A stretch of 64,000 nt of DNA. Origin: Cellulosilyticum lentocellum DSM 5427 (GTDB lineage Bacteria; Bacillota; Clostridia; Lachnospirales; Cellulosilyticaceae). The translations under genes and the position numbers were made by a program. The DNA lies in NCBI RefSeq assembly GCF_000178835.2, contig NC_015275.1, positions 4,307,001-4,371,000 of the forward strand. Direction: 5' to 3'. Under the pieces are notes generated by a model. That model saw nothing but the letters and a program-made list of their open reading frames with translations, did no database searches and was not told where the DNA came from. Of the stretch, positions 20,629 through 29,648 are shown piece by piece (the first letter of the stretch is position 1; each line of letters opens with the position of its first letter).

Positions 20629-21129
20629 ATGGAAAATAAAATCATTAACTATATCATTGAAAATAAAGAAAAATACTATCGCATAGCCTATAGCTATGTG
20701 AAAAATAAGGAAGATGCTCTTGATATCGTTCAAGATGCCATTGTCAAAGCTCTTCGATATCAGCATACCTTAAAGGATGTGAACTATCTTAATACTTGGT
20801 TCTGTAAGATTATCATTAATACCTGTAAAACATATTTACAAAAGAAAAACCGTTACATAGACACCTGGGATGAAGCTTTAGAAAGTTATGGTGAACCCAC
20901 CTACGACCATTACAAACCTTTTGAACTAGAAGAAGCTCTAGACCACTTATCCTATAATGAAAAAACCATTGTTCTTTTAAGGTATTACAATAGCCTAGAA
21001 CTTAAAGAAATAGCCCATATTATGGATCAAAATCTTAGCACTGTTAAGTCCACCTTATATCGTGCATTAAAAAAATTAAAACCTTTATTAGAAAATGATT
21101 ATCGAGGTGAAGCCCATGAACAAGTATAA
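20629..21129 (+). CDS. sigV: ECF RNA polymerase sigma factor, SigV-like
   Basis: 166 aa from MENKIINYIIENKEKYYR, chosen because GAAGGT stands 7 bp before this ATG; a Met seven codons earlier lacks a site. Region 2 is about 10-75 (YSYVKNKEDALDIVQDAIVKAL) and region 4 about 105-160 (LSYNEKTIVLLRYYNSLELKEIA, then STVKSTLYRALKKLK). The gene overlaps rsiV by 14 bp. By analogy with Bacillus and Enterococcus SigV it probably directs a response to lysozyme or other wall damage; this is inferred from the partner. Confidence 0.88.
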   Translation: MENKIINYIIENKEKYYRIAYSYVKNKEDALDIVQDAIVKALRYQHTLKDVNYLNTWFCKIIINTCKTYLQKKNRYIDTWDEALESYGEPTYDHYKPFELEEALDHLSYNEKTIVLLRYYNSLELKEIAHIMDQNLSTVKSTLYRALKKLKPLLENDYRGEAHEQV

Positions 21130-22039
21130 AGCAGACGAAACACATAATGAACAACTAACCAATCAACTTTTAGAACACATGAATACTATTGAAATTCCTA
21201 AAGAACTAGATAGTCTAGTGAATGCCGCTATTGAAAAAGGTAAAAAAACAGAAAGGATGATTATTATGAAAAAATGGATTAGAAATAGCACTGCCACTGC
21301 AGCTGCAATCATTGTTGGTTTTGTAGGAGCTACTAACTTAAGTCCTACTTTTGCTAAGTCTTTAAGCGATATTCCAGTTGTTAATACCTTAGTTAAAGTT
21401 GTTAGTTTTATACAATTTGATTATCATGAAGATACCTATGAAGCTACTATAGATACACCTGTATTAGAAGGCTTAACTAATGAAAAGCTAGAAGCTACTT
21501 TAAATCAAAAATACCTAGAAGAAAACAAAAAACTCTATGAACAATTTGAAAAAGACGTTGCTGACATGAAATCTTTTGAAGAAGGTGGCCACTTAGGCGT
21601 AGATTCTGGTTTTGAAATTAAAACTAATAATGATCAAATTCTATCTATCGCTCGCTACGTCGTGAATACTGTTGGTTCTTCTTCTACAACTATGACCTAT
21701 GATACTATTGATAAGCAAAACGAGATAATTATTACACTTCCAAGTTTATTTAAAGATGATAGTTATATAGAAATCATCAGTGAAAATATTAAAGAGCAAA
21801 TGAGAACCAAAAGAGCTGCTGATTCAAACTTAATGTACTGGATTGCCGGTGAACCTGATGCTATTGATGGCTTTGATCGCATTTTAGCTGACCAATCATT
21901 CTATATTACAGATCAAGGTAAACTTGTTATTTCCTTTGATAAATATATTGTAGGACCTGGCTCTATGGGTATTCAAGAATTTGAAATCCCAACTGATACG
22001 ATTCAAGATATTCTAGTAAGCAATACCTATATTAAATAA
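21116..22039 (+). CDS. rsiV: Anti-sigma factor RsiV-like (DUF4179/DUF3298)
   Basis: 307 aa from MNKYKADETHNEQL; GAGGTGA stands 5-6 bp upstream inside the end of sigV. Residues 1-50 are the cytoplasmic sigma-binding part, about 58-78 one membrane helix (TATAAAIIVGFVGATNLSP), and the outer part holds the DUF3298/RsiV domain ending in an ITDQGKLVISFDKYIVGPGSMG strand set. In Bacillus subtilis RsiV binds lysozyme directly and is then cut to free SigV. The same mechanism is likely here. Confidence 0.87.
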   Translation: MNKYKADETHNEQLTNQLLEHMNTIEIPKELDSLVNAAIEKGKKTERMIIMKKWIRNSTATAAAIIVGFVGATNLSPTFAKSLSDIPVVNTLVKVVSFIQFDYHEDTYEATIDTPVLEGLTNEKLEATLNQKYLEENKKLYEQFEKDVADMKSFEEGGHLGVDSGFEIKTNNDQILSIARYVVNTVGSSSTTMTYDTIDKQNEIIITLPSLFKDDSYIEIISENIKEQMRTKRAADSNLMYWIAGEPDAIDGFDRILADQSFYITDQGKLVISFDKYIVGPGSMGIQEFEIPTDTIQDILVSNTYIK

Positions 22040-22055
22040 ATCTCACCCATTTAAA

Positions 22056-22096
22056 AACCCAAGAACTTTACACACTAAAGTTCTTGGGTTTTTTTT
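22056..22096 (+). terminator. Rho-independent terminator of sigV-rsiV
   Basis: A 15-bp perfect stem (22056-22070 with 22076-22090), 5-nt loop and a run of eight T right after, 16 bp past the rsiV stop. Confidence 0.92.
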
Positions 22097-22218
22097 ACAT
22101 AAAGATTACGTTAAACATTTCCCAGAGTATTCTTATTTTATTGATATTTTTTTTAGAAGAAATATAATTAGATACATAAATAATCATTGTAATTTATTGT
22201 AAATAAAGGAGTATGCCT

Positions 22219-23013
22219 ATGGATCTCTCTATTATTGTATTTTTAGTCTTTAGTTTTGGCGCGTTATTTCTTGGTTTTATTTTAGAGGGTGGACATCTAT
22301 TAGCCTTGTTTATTGGAACAGCTGCAATCATTGTTTTCGGCGGCACCATCGGCGCAGTAGGTTTATCTTTCCCTATGGAAGAGATTAAAAGACTTCCTAA
22401 AATCATCGGTGTTTTATTTAATTATAAGCCTATTGATAATTATAAAATTACCAAACAATTTTATGAACTCACCACTATTGCTAGAGCCGAAGGTATACTT
22501 GCCCTTGAAGATGCAGCTGGCAGAAACGGTATTAAGCACCCTCTTATTACCAAAGGACTCCGCTTAATTGTAGATGGTGTAGATACTAATCATATTTATA
22601 AATCTCTAGTAACAGATGCTGAAAATATAGATGCTAGACATGAAGCTGGCTTTGCTATATTTGAGTCTGCTGGCGGTTACTCTCCAACTATGGGTATCAT
22701 CGGAACAGTTATGGGACTCGTTCACGTTTTAGGAAACCTAAGTGATCCAAGTACCTTAGGTCCTAAAATTGCTGTTGCCTTCATTGCTACTTTATATGGT
22801 GTTGGTACAGCTAACTTACTATGGCTCCCTATTGCTACACGTTTGAAAAATATTAGTGAGAAAGAGTCTCTAAGTAATCAAATGGTTATTAATGCACTTG
22901 TTGCTCTGCAACAAGGAAAGCATCCAAAGCTTGTTATAGATGATATGTCTGCTTTCCTAACACAAGAAGAACGTGAAAAGGTATTAAAAGAGTTAAAGCT
23001 AGGTGATGACTAA
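22219..23013 (+). CDS. motA: Flagellar motor stator protein MotA
   Basis: 264 aa from MDLSIIVFLVFS; AAGGAG stands 7 bp before this ATG, while a Met two codons upstream is too close to it. Four membrane helices: two near 1-50 and two near 145-200. The cytoplasmic loop between carries the rotor-contact region; TMGIIGTVMGLVHVL and the AVAFIATLYGVGTANLLWLP helices are typical of MotA/ExbB channels. It forms the ion channel of the stator with MotB, whose gene starts on the motA stop (TAATG). No other flagellar genes lie nearby. Confidence 0.93.
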   Translation: MDLSIIVFLVFSFGALFLGFILEGGHLLALFIGTAAIIVFGGTIGAVGLSFPMEEIKRLPKIIGVLFNYKPIDNYKITKQFYELTTIARAEGILALEDAAGRNGIKHPLITKGLRLIVDGVDTNHIYKSLVTDAENIDARHEAGFAIFESAGGYSPTMGIIGTVMGLVHVLGNLSDPSTLGPKIAVAFIATLYGVGTANLLWLPIATRLKNISEKESLSNQMVINALVALQQGKHPKLVIDDMSAFLTQEEREKVLKELKLGDD

Positions 23014-23735
23014 TGGCTAAGAAAAAACCTAAAAAGGAAAATAGTGAGCGTTGGCTTCTCACCTATTCTGACCTTATTACACTCCTTATGATTTTCTTCG
23101 TTGTTATGTATAGCATGAGTAATGTAGATAGTAAAAAGTACGAGGAACTTGCTGGTTCTCTTAGCAACTCACTTGGTATTTTACAAGGAGGTGTGGGCAT
23201 GTCAAATGCCAATGCTGCTGGTACAGACTCCTCCATTCCTTTTCACCAAACCATAAGTGCTTCTCAGGAAATTCAAACTAAGCTAAAGGACTACTTAGAA
23301 ACTCATGATTTAACCGAACAAGTCAGTCTTCATGTTGAACCTCAGGGCCTCACCCTTAGCTTTGATGATAATATTTTATTTGATAGTGGTAAAGCAGATA
23401 TACAATCTGCTTATAAGAAGAATCTACTAGAAATTTGTGATATACTTAAAACCTTCACTAATGACGTAGTGGTTGAGGGACATACGGATAATCTTCCTAT
23501 TCATACCTCTCAGTTTAGTTCTAACTGGGAACTGGCATCCATAAGAGCTATTAACGTGGTTCATCTTTTTATTGATGAAGGTAAGCTCCCAGCTTCTAAA
23601 CTTTCAGCTATTTCTTACGGCGAATATAGACCTATTGCTTCCAATGATACGCCTGAAGGACGTGCTAAAAATAGACGAATTGATATCATACTACTAAGTA
23701 GTACTTTTTATGAGGAAAGTCAGGCATCTAAATAG
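23013..23735 (+). CDS. motB: Flagellar motor stator protein MotB
   Basis: 240 aa. A short cytoplasmic start (MAKKKPKKENSERWLLTYSD) leads into one membrane helix with the ion-binding Asp in the TYSDLITLLMIFFVVMYS segment. The C-terminal OmpA-like peptidoglycan-binding domain (about 105-235) has VEGHTDNLPIHTSQFSSNWE and GRAKNRRIDI. It anchors the stator to the wall. The ATG overlaps the motA stop. Confidence 0.94.
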   Translation: MAKKKPKKENSERWLLTYSDLITLLMIFFVVMYSMSNVDSKKYEELAGSLSNSLGILQGGVGMSNANAAGTDSSIPFHQTISASQEIQTKLKDYLETHDLTEQVSLHVEPQGLTLSFDDNILFDSGKADIQSAYKKNLLEICDILKTFTNDVVVEGHTDNLPIHTSQFSSNWELASIRAINVVHLFIDEGKLPASKLSAISYGEYRPIASNDTPEGRAKNRRIDIILLSSTFYEESQASK

Positions 23736-23757
23736 CTAGCAACTTCACTAAACATAC

Positions 23758-23807
23758 AAAAGAAGTATTAAAATCTTCATGCTTGAGATTTTAATACTTC
23801 TTTTTTT
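23758..23807 (+). terminator. Rho-independent terminator of motAB
   Basis: An 18-bp perfect stem (23758-23776 with 23786-23803) followed by a T-run, 23 bp past the motB stop. Confidence 0.9.
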
Positions 23808-23993
23808 CAAAGCTGTCCTTAATTTCTTGTCTTATAGTACTTTCTATAGTATTTTGGGCTCCACTCTATCATGACTTCTTTATAAAGTCAAAGCTACAGC
23901 CAAGGGCTAAAAATTAATATATTTTGTAGTTATATCCTTTTTTAATTTAGGCATACTATTTCTAAATCATTTTATGAAATAGGAGTGTATATA

Positions 23994-24701
23994 ATGGAAG
24001 TTATTCAAGCTATTATAACTGCGTTAGGTTCAGCTGCAGCTTTATTTACTTTAAGCAAGTTAATGGGAAATCGTGAAATGTCACAACTAAGCATGTTTGA
24101 CTATATCAATAGTATTACTATTGGTTCGATTGCAGCTGAGATGGCTACCTGTGAGTTTACAGATCTCCTAAAGCCCTTTACTGCTATGATTGTTTTTGCT
24201 TTATTTAATATCTTATTATCCCTTCTCACTAATAAATCAATTAAAATTCGTCGCCTTGCAACAGGGAAACCTAGTATTTTATATGATAATGGACAACTCT
24301 ATTATAAAACTTTTGCAAAAGCCAAAATGGATTTAGGTGAATTCCTTGTACAATGCCGTGTGAATGACTACTTCGACCTTACTGATATTCAAACAGCTCT
24401 CCTGGAACCTAACGGCAAAATTAGCTTTCTTCCAGTCTCCAATAAGCGTCCTATTACAGGAGAAGATCTAAACATTTCTCCCTCTCAAAATTACTTAGTA
24501 GCTAACGTTATTATTGATGGCAAAATAATGTTACAGAACTTAAAGCATATAGGTAATAATGAAAAATGGCTTACCAAACAGCTTCGTATACACGATGTCT
24601 CTGATATTTCTGAAGTCTTTTTAGCAACCTGTGACCGTAATAATAAATTGTGCGTTTATAAAAAACTAACTGAAAAAATGACAGCTGACTTATTAGAGTA
24701 A
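23994..24701 (+). CDS. DUF421 membrane protein (YetF/YrbG-like)
   Basis: 235 aa from MEVIQAIITAL; AGGAG stands 8 bp upstream, and a Met three codons earlier is less well placed. Three membrane helices in residues 1-80 (including SMFDYINSITIGSIAAEM, a family mark) precede a soluble C-terminal domain with the RRLATGKPSILYDNGQL and DYFDLTDIQTALLEPNGKISFLP segments typical of DUF421/YetF. In Bacillus relatives are found in the spore membrane; the reaction is unknown. It is a single gene with its own spacing from motB. Confidence 0.85.
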   Translation: MEVIQAIITALGSAAALFTLSKLMGNREMSQLSMFDYINSITIGSIAAEMATCEFTDLLKPFTAMIVFALFNILLSLLTNKSIKIRRLATGKPSILYDNGQLYYKTFAKAKMDLGEFLVQCRVNDYFDLTDIQTALLEPNGKISFLPVSNKRPITGEDLNISPSQNYLVANVIIDGKIMLQNLKHIGNNEKWLTKQLRIHDVSDISEVFLATCDRNNKLCVYKKLTEKMTADLLE

Positions 24702-24735
24702 TCTTACAAAGTAAGCTCATTACAGCAACCTGTGG

Positions 24736-25281
24736 TTATGAGGATTTTCTATCAGTAATTTTCAAGATCATGCTATCTGCACTTACTTGTAAATCGATGT
24801 TTTCGTTTTTAAAGACAGGAATATCTTCTAGTGTTAGGACCTTACCTACCGCTAATCCTTCTAAATCAACAACTACTGTATCAATCATATCGGAAGGTAA
24901 AGCCGAATAAGGCACTTCAAATAGCAGCTGTTCCAAAACACCCACTACCTTATCTGTATTTTCTAAGATAATCTGAGCCTTACTGTTGACCCTTTTATCA
25001 GCTTCTAATGCCTGAAAGCTAATATGAAGGATTTCATTGTTTACAATATTGCTATCGATATCTTTAATTTGTACTGGAATGAGCTTACTGTCAAGCTCAA
25101 TTTCCATCTTGCTACCTTCACGCTTACACCGGAGTAATTTTTTAGCAGCGTTCTTGTCAATTTGAACCAAAAGTGATTCCGGCAAGGAACCACCATAAAT
25201 AACACTAGGTATAATACCATTTCGCCTCAGTTGCTTGGCCTTCGTCAACACACTTCTCTTCTCTACTGTAATAATATCCAT
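24736..25281 (-). CDS. ctc: Ribosomal protein bL25, CTC form
   Basis: 181 aa. The N-terminal L25 domain (about 1-90; VEKRSVLTKAKQLRRNGIIPSVIYGG) binds the 5S rRNA loop region; the C-terminal TL5/CTC beta domain (about 95-181; VNSKAQIILENTDKVVGVLEQLL, VDLEGLAVGKVLTLEDI) marks the long general-stress form. The length is a little short of the usual 185-210 residues. AGGAGGAAT precedes the ATG. It is a single-gene unit. Confidence 0.9.
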   Translation of the reverse strand: MDIITVEKRSVLTKAKQLRRNGIIPSVIYGGSLPESLLVQIDKNAAKKLLRCKREGSKMEIELDSKLIPVQIKDIDSNIVNNEILHISFQALEADKRVNSKAQIILENTDKVVGVLEQLLFEVPYSALPSDMIDTVVVDLEGLAVGKVLTLEDIPVFKNENIDLQVSADSMILKITDRKSS

Positions 25282-25465
25282 TTTTTATTCCTCCTAATTA
25301 TATATTAATGTAAAAACTTACATTCTCATTGATTAAATACAGATATGCCTCATCACAATTCTCTTTTGCTCATAGTTAGTGCTATCATTTTCAGATGCGG
25401 CTATTTCTGTATATAAAAAATAGAAGGTACTTTTTTCATACCATTACCTTACAGTAAAAATATTT

Positions 25466-25626
25466 AAAAGCCCTTCTTATAGACGGTTCTTTTATTATTC
25501 AATTCTTTTGTACGACTACTAATAGCCCGCATTGCTATTCCCATCTCCTATTGTAAAAAAGAAGGACTTTTCATACAACACCATACGGTGCAATACCAAA
25601 AGCCCTTCTTATAGACGGTTCTTTTT
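25466..25626. repeat. Two 28-29 nt direct repeats
   Basis: The stretch AAAAGCCCTTCTTATAGACG plus GTTCTTTT occurs at 25466-25494 and again at 25598-25626, identical over 28 bases, 132 bp apart. The second copy provides one arm of a terminator; the first copy lacks its partner arm, as if left by a duplication or deletion. Confidence 0.85.
25555..25610 (-). terminator. Terminator downstream of the MFS gene
   Basis: Read on the minus strand, AAGAAGGGCTTTT (25598-25610) pairs with AAAAGTCCTTCTT (25559-25571, one G-U), with an inner CACCATACGGTG dyad in the loop and a T-run (25555-25560) after it. Confidence 0.75.
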
Positions 25627-25821
25627 TATTTATTAGTTTTATTAACCATATCATAAATGACTAGGAAAAGCAAGGCTCATAAACCGCTGCACCAAGCACT
25701 GCTGCTTTATCTCTAATCTACCTACATAGTATAGGGTAATCCTTCTATAATATATAACTTATTTTTCATATAGAAATCCTCTTGCTTTTTTATTATTAAA
25801 AAAAGATATTAATGCATCTTG

Positions 25822-27000
25822 CTACTTCTTATTTCTCATATAATTAATAATAGCTAGAATCACCATACACACTACGTTAATAGTCAAAATGGTAACAGCT
25901 CCTACCATACCTATTTGGTCTGCGACAACGCCTATAACCTGTGGTGCTATAATACCGCCTAAGGCTGCAATAGCTAATAACACTGACATTCCTGTGGTAG
26001 AACCTTTGATATACATTCCACCGTTGGATATACAAGTTGGGTAAATACCAGCAAAGAAGAAGCCCATGCCTGCTACTGCTAGAGTAATGAGAGCAAGGTT
26101 AGTGGTAGAAATCAGTAGTAAGAAGAAAATAGTTGTGCCTATACAGTTAATTAAGATTAACTTCTGCTTATTTACTTTACTTGAAAGATAAGCTGTGACT
26201 AAACGGCCCAACATAATGACCAGCCATGTAATAGACACCAGATTAGTAGCATACGTATCACTCATAATACCTGTGCTTTTAAAATAGGTTACAAACCAGC
26301 CATTAACACAGTTTTCTGCTCCTAGATAAAAGAATAAAAGAAGACCAATAATATAGAAATCTATGTTTTTTAAGAAAGCTTTTGAATCATGAGCTTCTGT
26401 TTTGGCAGTTATATTCTTCACTTTTTCTTTCTTCTCTGCTTTATCTTTTTTATCTTCATCAAGTGGCATCCAGCCATAGCCTATACTTGAAATGGCACTT
26501 AAAACAATAATCGTATAAATAATAAAGCGCCAGTTAAAACCATTATTAATAAATACTCCAGTTAAGAATGGTGCTAAGAAAGCCCCAATGGCAAATACAG
26601 TATGTAATAAATTAAGTGCTGCTGGTGTACCATCATAATCATTTACAACCATGTTGTTGGTAATACTTACAGTTCCCCTTCCAATTCCTAATAAGATGCA
26701 GGCTATATAAAGTACAGGAACAGGTGGTAATAAAGTAATCATTAATAAACTAATAGGAATAAGTGCTGATAATATCACACTTGTTATTTTTCTCCCTAAT
26801 AGTTTTACTACTGGTGGATTCACAAAGCTCGCCAAAAAGTTTCCTATAGCAAAAGTAGATAGTAAACCTCCTGCCACACTATAATTGATCCCTGCTTCTT
26901 CTATGAGATAAGGCATAACAGCACCTATTACTAAGGCCATCATACCGTTAGCTAAAAACGAATAATAGCAAGGAATAAATAATTTTGCTTTTTTAGTCAT
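25822..27000 (-). CDS. Major facilitator superfamily transporter
   Basis: 392 aa from MTKKAKLFIPCYYSF; GGGGAG sits 6 bp before this ATG, so longer readings are rejected. Twelve membrane helices with a charged central loop (about 190-215, rich in Lys/Asp/Glu). The SFLANGMMALVIGAVMPYLIEEAG start and the loop before helix 3 (VKLLGRK) fit the sugar/fucose-permease-like MFS group. The substrate is not evident; the neighbours are unrelated. Confidence 0.82.
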   Translation of the reverse strand: MTKKAKLFIPCYYSFLANGMMALVIGAVMPYLIEEAGINYSVAGGLLSTFAIGNFLASFVNPPVVKLLGRKITSVILSALIPISLLMITLLPPVPVLYIACILLGIGRGTVSITNNMVVNDYDGTPAALNLLHTVFAIGAFLAPFLTGVFINNGFNWRFIIYTIIVLSAISSIGYGWMPLDEDKKDKAEKKEKVKNITAKTEAHDSKAFLKNIDFYIIGLLLFFYLGAENCVNGWFVTYFKSTGIMSDTYATNLVSITWLVIMLGRLVTAYLSSKVNKQKLILINCIGTTIFFLLLISTTNLALITLAVAGMGFFFAGIYPTCISNGGMYIKGSTTGMSVLLAIAALGGIIAPQVIGVVADQIGMVGAVTILTINVVCMVILAIINYMRNKK

Positions 27001-27125
27001 CATATTCTCCCCTTTGATTAAAGTCATTTTAAATCTTAAATCTAGCATATATAATTGTAGCTATTTAAGTCTTACTAAACCTTCCAACTATTGTACTATA
27101 AAAAACAATATTTTAATACATTAAA

Positions 27126-27147
27126 AGAGCTGTATTGCTACAGCTCT
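27126..27147 (-). terminator. Terminator of the 27171-27488 gene
   Basis: AGAGCTGT/ACAGCTCT stem (27140-27147 with 27126-27133), 6-nt loop, then TTTTAA on the minus strand, 24 bp past the stop. Confidence 0.75.
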
Positions 27148-27170
27148 CTCTAAATGTTTATGAAAAATAA

Positions 27171-27488
27171 TTAACACCCTCTTCTACTACCTTGATTTAC
27201 TTCCTCAGTATTGCAGCCAGTATTTATCTGCTCCTGACAGTAATCTAACAACATTTCCCCTTCTTCCTCGGAAATATTTCCTTGTTGTACTTGCTTATCT
27301 ATTAGGTTCTTGATTTCATTATATCGGCTGTTACCTTCTAAAGTGCTATTTAATTCACTGTTAGTAGTATCACTTATACTAGTAAAAGTTCTTTGCGTCT
27401 CATTAGTTATACTATTAGCTAATACTGTGAAGCTTCCTAATCCTATTATACCCACTGCCAATGCTACACCTATATACCTTACCTTCAT
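27171..27488 (-). CDS. Small secreted protein of unknown function
   Basis: 105 aa. A signal peptide (about 1-25, cut after VLA) precedes a Ser/Thr/Asn-rich stretch and a helical segment (RYNEIKNLIDKQVQQGNISEEEGEMLLDYC) with two more cysteines at the end. The shape resembles clostridial DUF2680-like secreted helical proteins, but I cannot confirm the family. It follows the gap after the response regulator and has its own ribosome site (AGGAGGAAAATG) and terminator. Confidence 0.6.
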   Translation of the reverse strand: MKVRYIGVALAVGIIGLGSFTVLANSITNETQRTFTSISDTTNSELNSTLEGNSRYNEIKNLIDKQVQQGNISEEEGEMLLDYCQEQINTGCNTEEVNQGSRRGC

Positions 27489-27590
27489 TTCATTTTCCTC
27501 CTAATGTGAAATAATGACTTCTGACGTGTTTAGTATACCCGATAGGTACTTCATAATTATGGCACAAATATGGTATAAATATGTGATTTG

Positions 27591-28247
27591 TTAATTCCCT
27601 TCTAAACGGTAACCATATCCATAGATAGTCTCTACTTGAAGTCTAGGCATTTTCTTTCTCATGCGACGCATTAAATCATCTACTACTCTATCATTACCAA
27701 AGTAATCTCTTTCCCACACATGATCTAGTATCTCATTTCTAGTAAGTGGATGCTCTTTATTCTTATACAAAAACAAAAGCAACATATATTCTCTATTAGA
27801 TAAGTCAACCAATTTCCCTTTATCATATACTTTACGGGTCTTTAATTCGATAGTATAGCCAGCTAAAGTAATGTTTTCTTCCTTTTGATAACATCTATCC
27901 AATAGCTTCTTTACTCTAAGGACTAGTTCTTTTGGTGAAAACGGCTTGGCAATGTAATCATCAGCACCTTTCTCTAATCCCATAATCTTATCAAAATCTT
28001 GGTCTCTTGCTGAAATTAAAATAATAGGTACCTTTGCGTCTTCCTTCCTTATTCTTTCCATCATTTCAAAGCCACTTTTACCTGGTAGCATGATATCTAA
28101 AATCCATAAATGAACCTCTTCATTTAAATCCTCTACTGCTTCCACGCTCTCATAAGCTAGTACCTTGTAGCCTTCTTTTTCTAGATAACTTTTTATAATA
28201 TCTCTTAAGTTTTTTTCATCTTCAATTAATGCAACAATACTACTCAT
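27591..28247 (-). CDS. OmpR/PhoB-family response regulator
   Basis: 218 aa from MSSIVALIEDEKN (a Met four codons upstream is possible). Receiver domain 1-115 with the acidic pair ED near residue 9, phospho-acceptor Asp in LWILDIMLPG (about residue 51), Thr/Ser in ILISARD and Lys in YIAKPF. The C-terminal winged helix (about 125-218) ends in VETIYGYGYRLE. The gene overlaps the end of the kinase gene by 8 bp, so they form one two-component system. The signal is unknown; adjacent metal genes make metal or redox sensing a possibility only. Confidence 0.93.
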   Translation of the reverse strand: MSSIVALIEDEKNLRDIIKSYLEKEGYKVLAYESVEAVEDLNEEVHLWILDIMLPGKSGFEMMERIRKEDAKVPIILISARDQDFDKIMGLEKGADDYIAKPFSPKELVLRVKKLLDRCYQKEENITLAGYTIELKTRKVYDKGKLVDLSNREYMLLLFLYKNKEHPLTRNEILDHVWERDYFGNDRVVDDLMRRMRKKMPRLQVETIYGYGYRLEGN

Positions 28248-29583
28248 TAGCTTTCCCATCCTTATAAATGATAAAAGTTACTCCCTTTGTTTCGGCGTTT
28301 TCATATCTAATATCATACCCATACATATTGACTGTTCTTTTTACAATGGCAAGTCCTAAACCTGACATTCCATCTTTCCCTATTTCAAAGGGCTCAAATA
28401 GACTTTCTGCTAGATCTTCTTCTATATTATCTCCATCATTAAAGATTGATAACTTCTGGTCTGTTAACTTAATACTAATCTCATTTTTTGCATATCTCTT
28501 AGCATTATCAAATAAATTTTCTAATACAATACGCCATTTTTCTTTATCACCTATAAACCTCTGAGGGACTAAATCCAATCGCACATTGATGAGCTGATCT
28601 TGGTCAAACATATAGCTTATTACTTCTTCAAGCAGCCCATCTATTGCAAATTCTCTATAGCTTTCATTTTGGCTTCTGATATACTCTAATCTATTTAAAT
28701 ACAATAAGCCTTGTACTCTCTTTTCTAGTCTTTCTGCTTGGCTATAGATAACATGAGCAGTTTGCTCTACATCACCATAAGGATAAACACCATCTATGAT
28801 ACCCTCTGAATAATTCTTAATGACTGCAATAGGTGTTTTTAAATCATGAGATATATTATGAATCATCCTCTTCTTAGTCTGCTCATTATTATAAAGTTTT
28901 CTCCTCATATGTTCTAAGGAATCCATAACTTCTTGAAACTCCAAAGTGCTTTCATTAATACGAATACTTTCTTCTAGCTGACCATCCCCTATAAGGTCTA
29001 GCTCGTGTTGAATCTGCTTTAAATTATTAATAAATCTATTATTCCATTTAAAGAAGCTTACTAAAATGATGGTTAAAGCAACTATAATGATAATTAATGT
29101 CGTCATAAATAATTGATGAGATAAATATTGATTACCAGTATCTATGCTGTATGAAATAACTTTTTCACCTGAATCTTTATTATTAATAAGATAATAAAGA
29201 GTTTCCTGACCATCAATAAATTTACGCATTTCCACTTGTTTTTTTTGTTCTCTACATTGCTCTTTTATCTCCGAAAAAAACTCAGGATACATTAACTGGT
29301 GATGAATGAGATCATCATCTGTTTGATCTATAACAAGATTATTATTGCTATCAAATTGAAGATGATATACCCCATTTTTCTTACCTTGTGAAGTATTATA
29401 GTATTTTCCTAGTTTAATATACTCATTTTGCTCACTGATAAGTGTATTAAAGTTCTTGTGATCTATAAAATATTTAATACTTATAGGGAGTATAACACCA
29501 AAGGCCATTATACTTCCTAATATCAGTACCATCAATGTTATTGCAAGTTGCTGATTAAGCTTCATTTTTTGCTTCATTATCAT
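28240..29583 (-). CDS. Sensor histidine kinase
   Basis: 447 aa from MIMKQKMKLNQQL; AAGGGG stands just upstream, while the first in-frame Met lies 28 codons earlier inside sequence with no site. Two membrane helices (about 12-35 and 160-180) enclose an outer sensor of about 120 residues. Then HAMP-like linker, H-box MIHNISHDLKTPIAVIKNYSEG, N-box LENLFDNAKRY and G-box GMSGLGLAIVKR. It phosphorylates the overlapping response regulator. The sensor domain is not recognised. Confidence 0.9.
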   Translation of the reverse strand: MIMKQKMKLNQQLAITLMVLILGSIMAFGVILPISIKYFIDHKNFNTLISEQNEYIKLGKYYNTSQGKKNGVYHLQFDSNNNLVIDQTDDDLIHHQLMYPEFFSEIKEQCREQKKQVEMRKFIDGQETLYYLINNKDSGEKVISYSIDTGNQYLSHQLFMTTLIIIIVALTIILVSFFKWNNRFINNLKQIQHELDLIGDGQLEESIRINESTLEFQEVMDSLEHMRRKLYNNEQTKKRMIHNISHDLKTPIAVIKNYSEGIIDGVYPYGDVEQTAHVIYSQAERLEKRVQGLLYLNRLEYIRSQNESYREFAIDGLLEEVISYMFDQDQLINVRLDLVPQRFIGDKEKWRIVLENLFDNAKRYAKNEISIKLTDQKLSIFNDGDNIEEDLAESLFEPFEIGKDGMSGLGLAIVKRTVNMYGYDIRYENAETKGVTFIIYKDGKANE

Positions 29584-29648
29584 AAATCCCCTTATGCATA
29601 AAAAACCATCTACTTGCGCAGATAGTTTTTTAATTTGTCCTTCTATTC

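Larger units (their letters stand above)
25282..25821. other. 540-bp gap with a repeated terminator arm
   Basis: No supported gene. It holds the leader of the L25 gene on the minus strand, a direct repeat (25466-25494 and 25598-25626), a GCCCGCATTGC hairpin near 25525-25540, and a minus-strand terminator at 25555-25610. The rest is AT-rich. Confidence 0.6.

Noticed and set aside
25282-25465. Riboswitch or L25 autoregulatory leader
   Set aside because: The leader has weak hairpins only and no recognised aptamer sequence; nothing specific can be supported.
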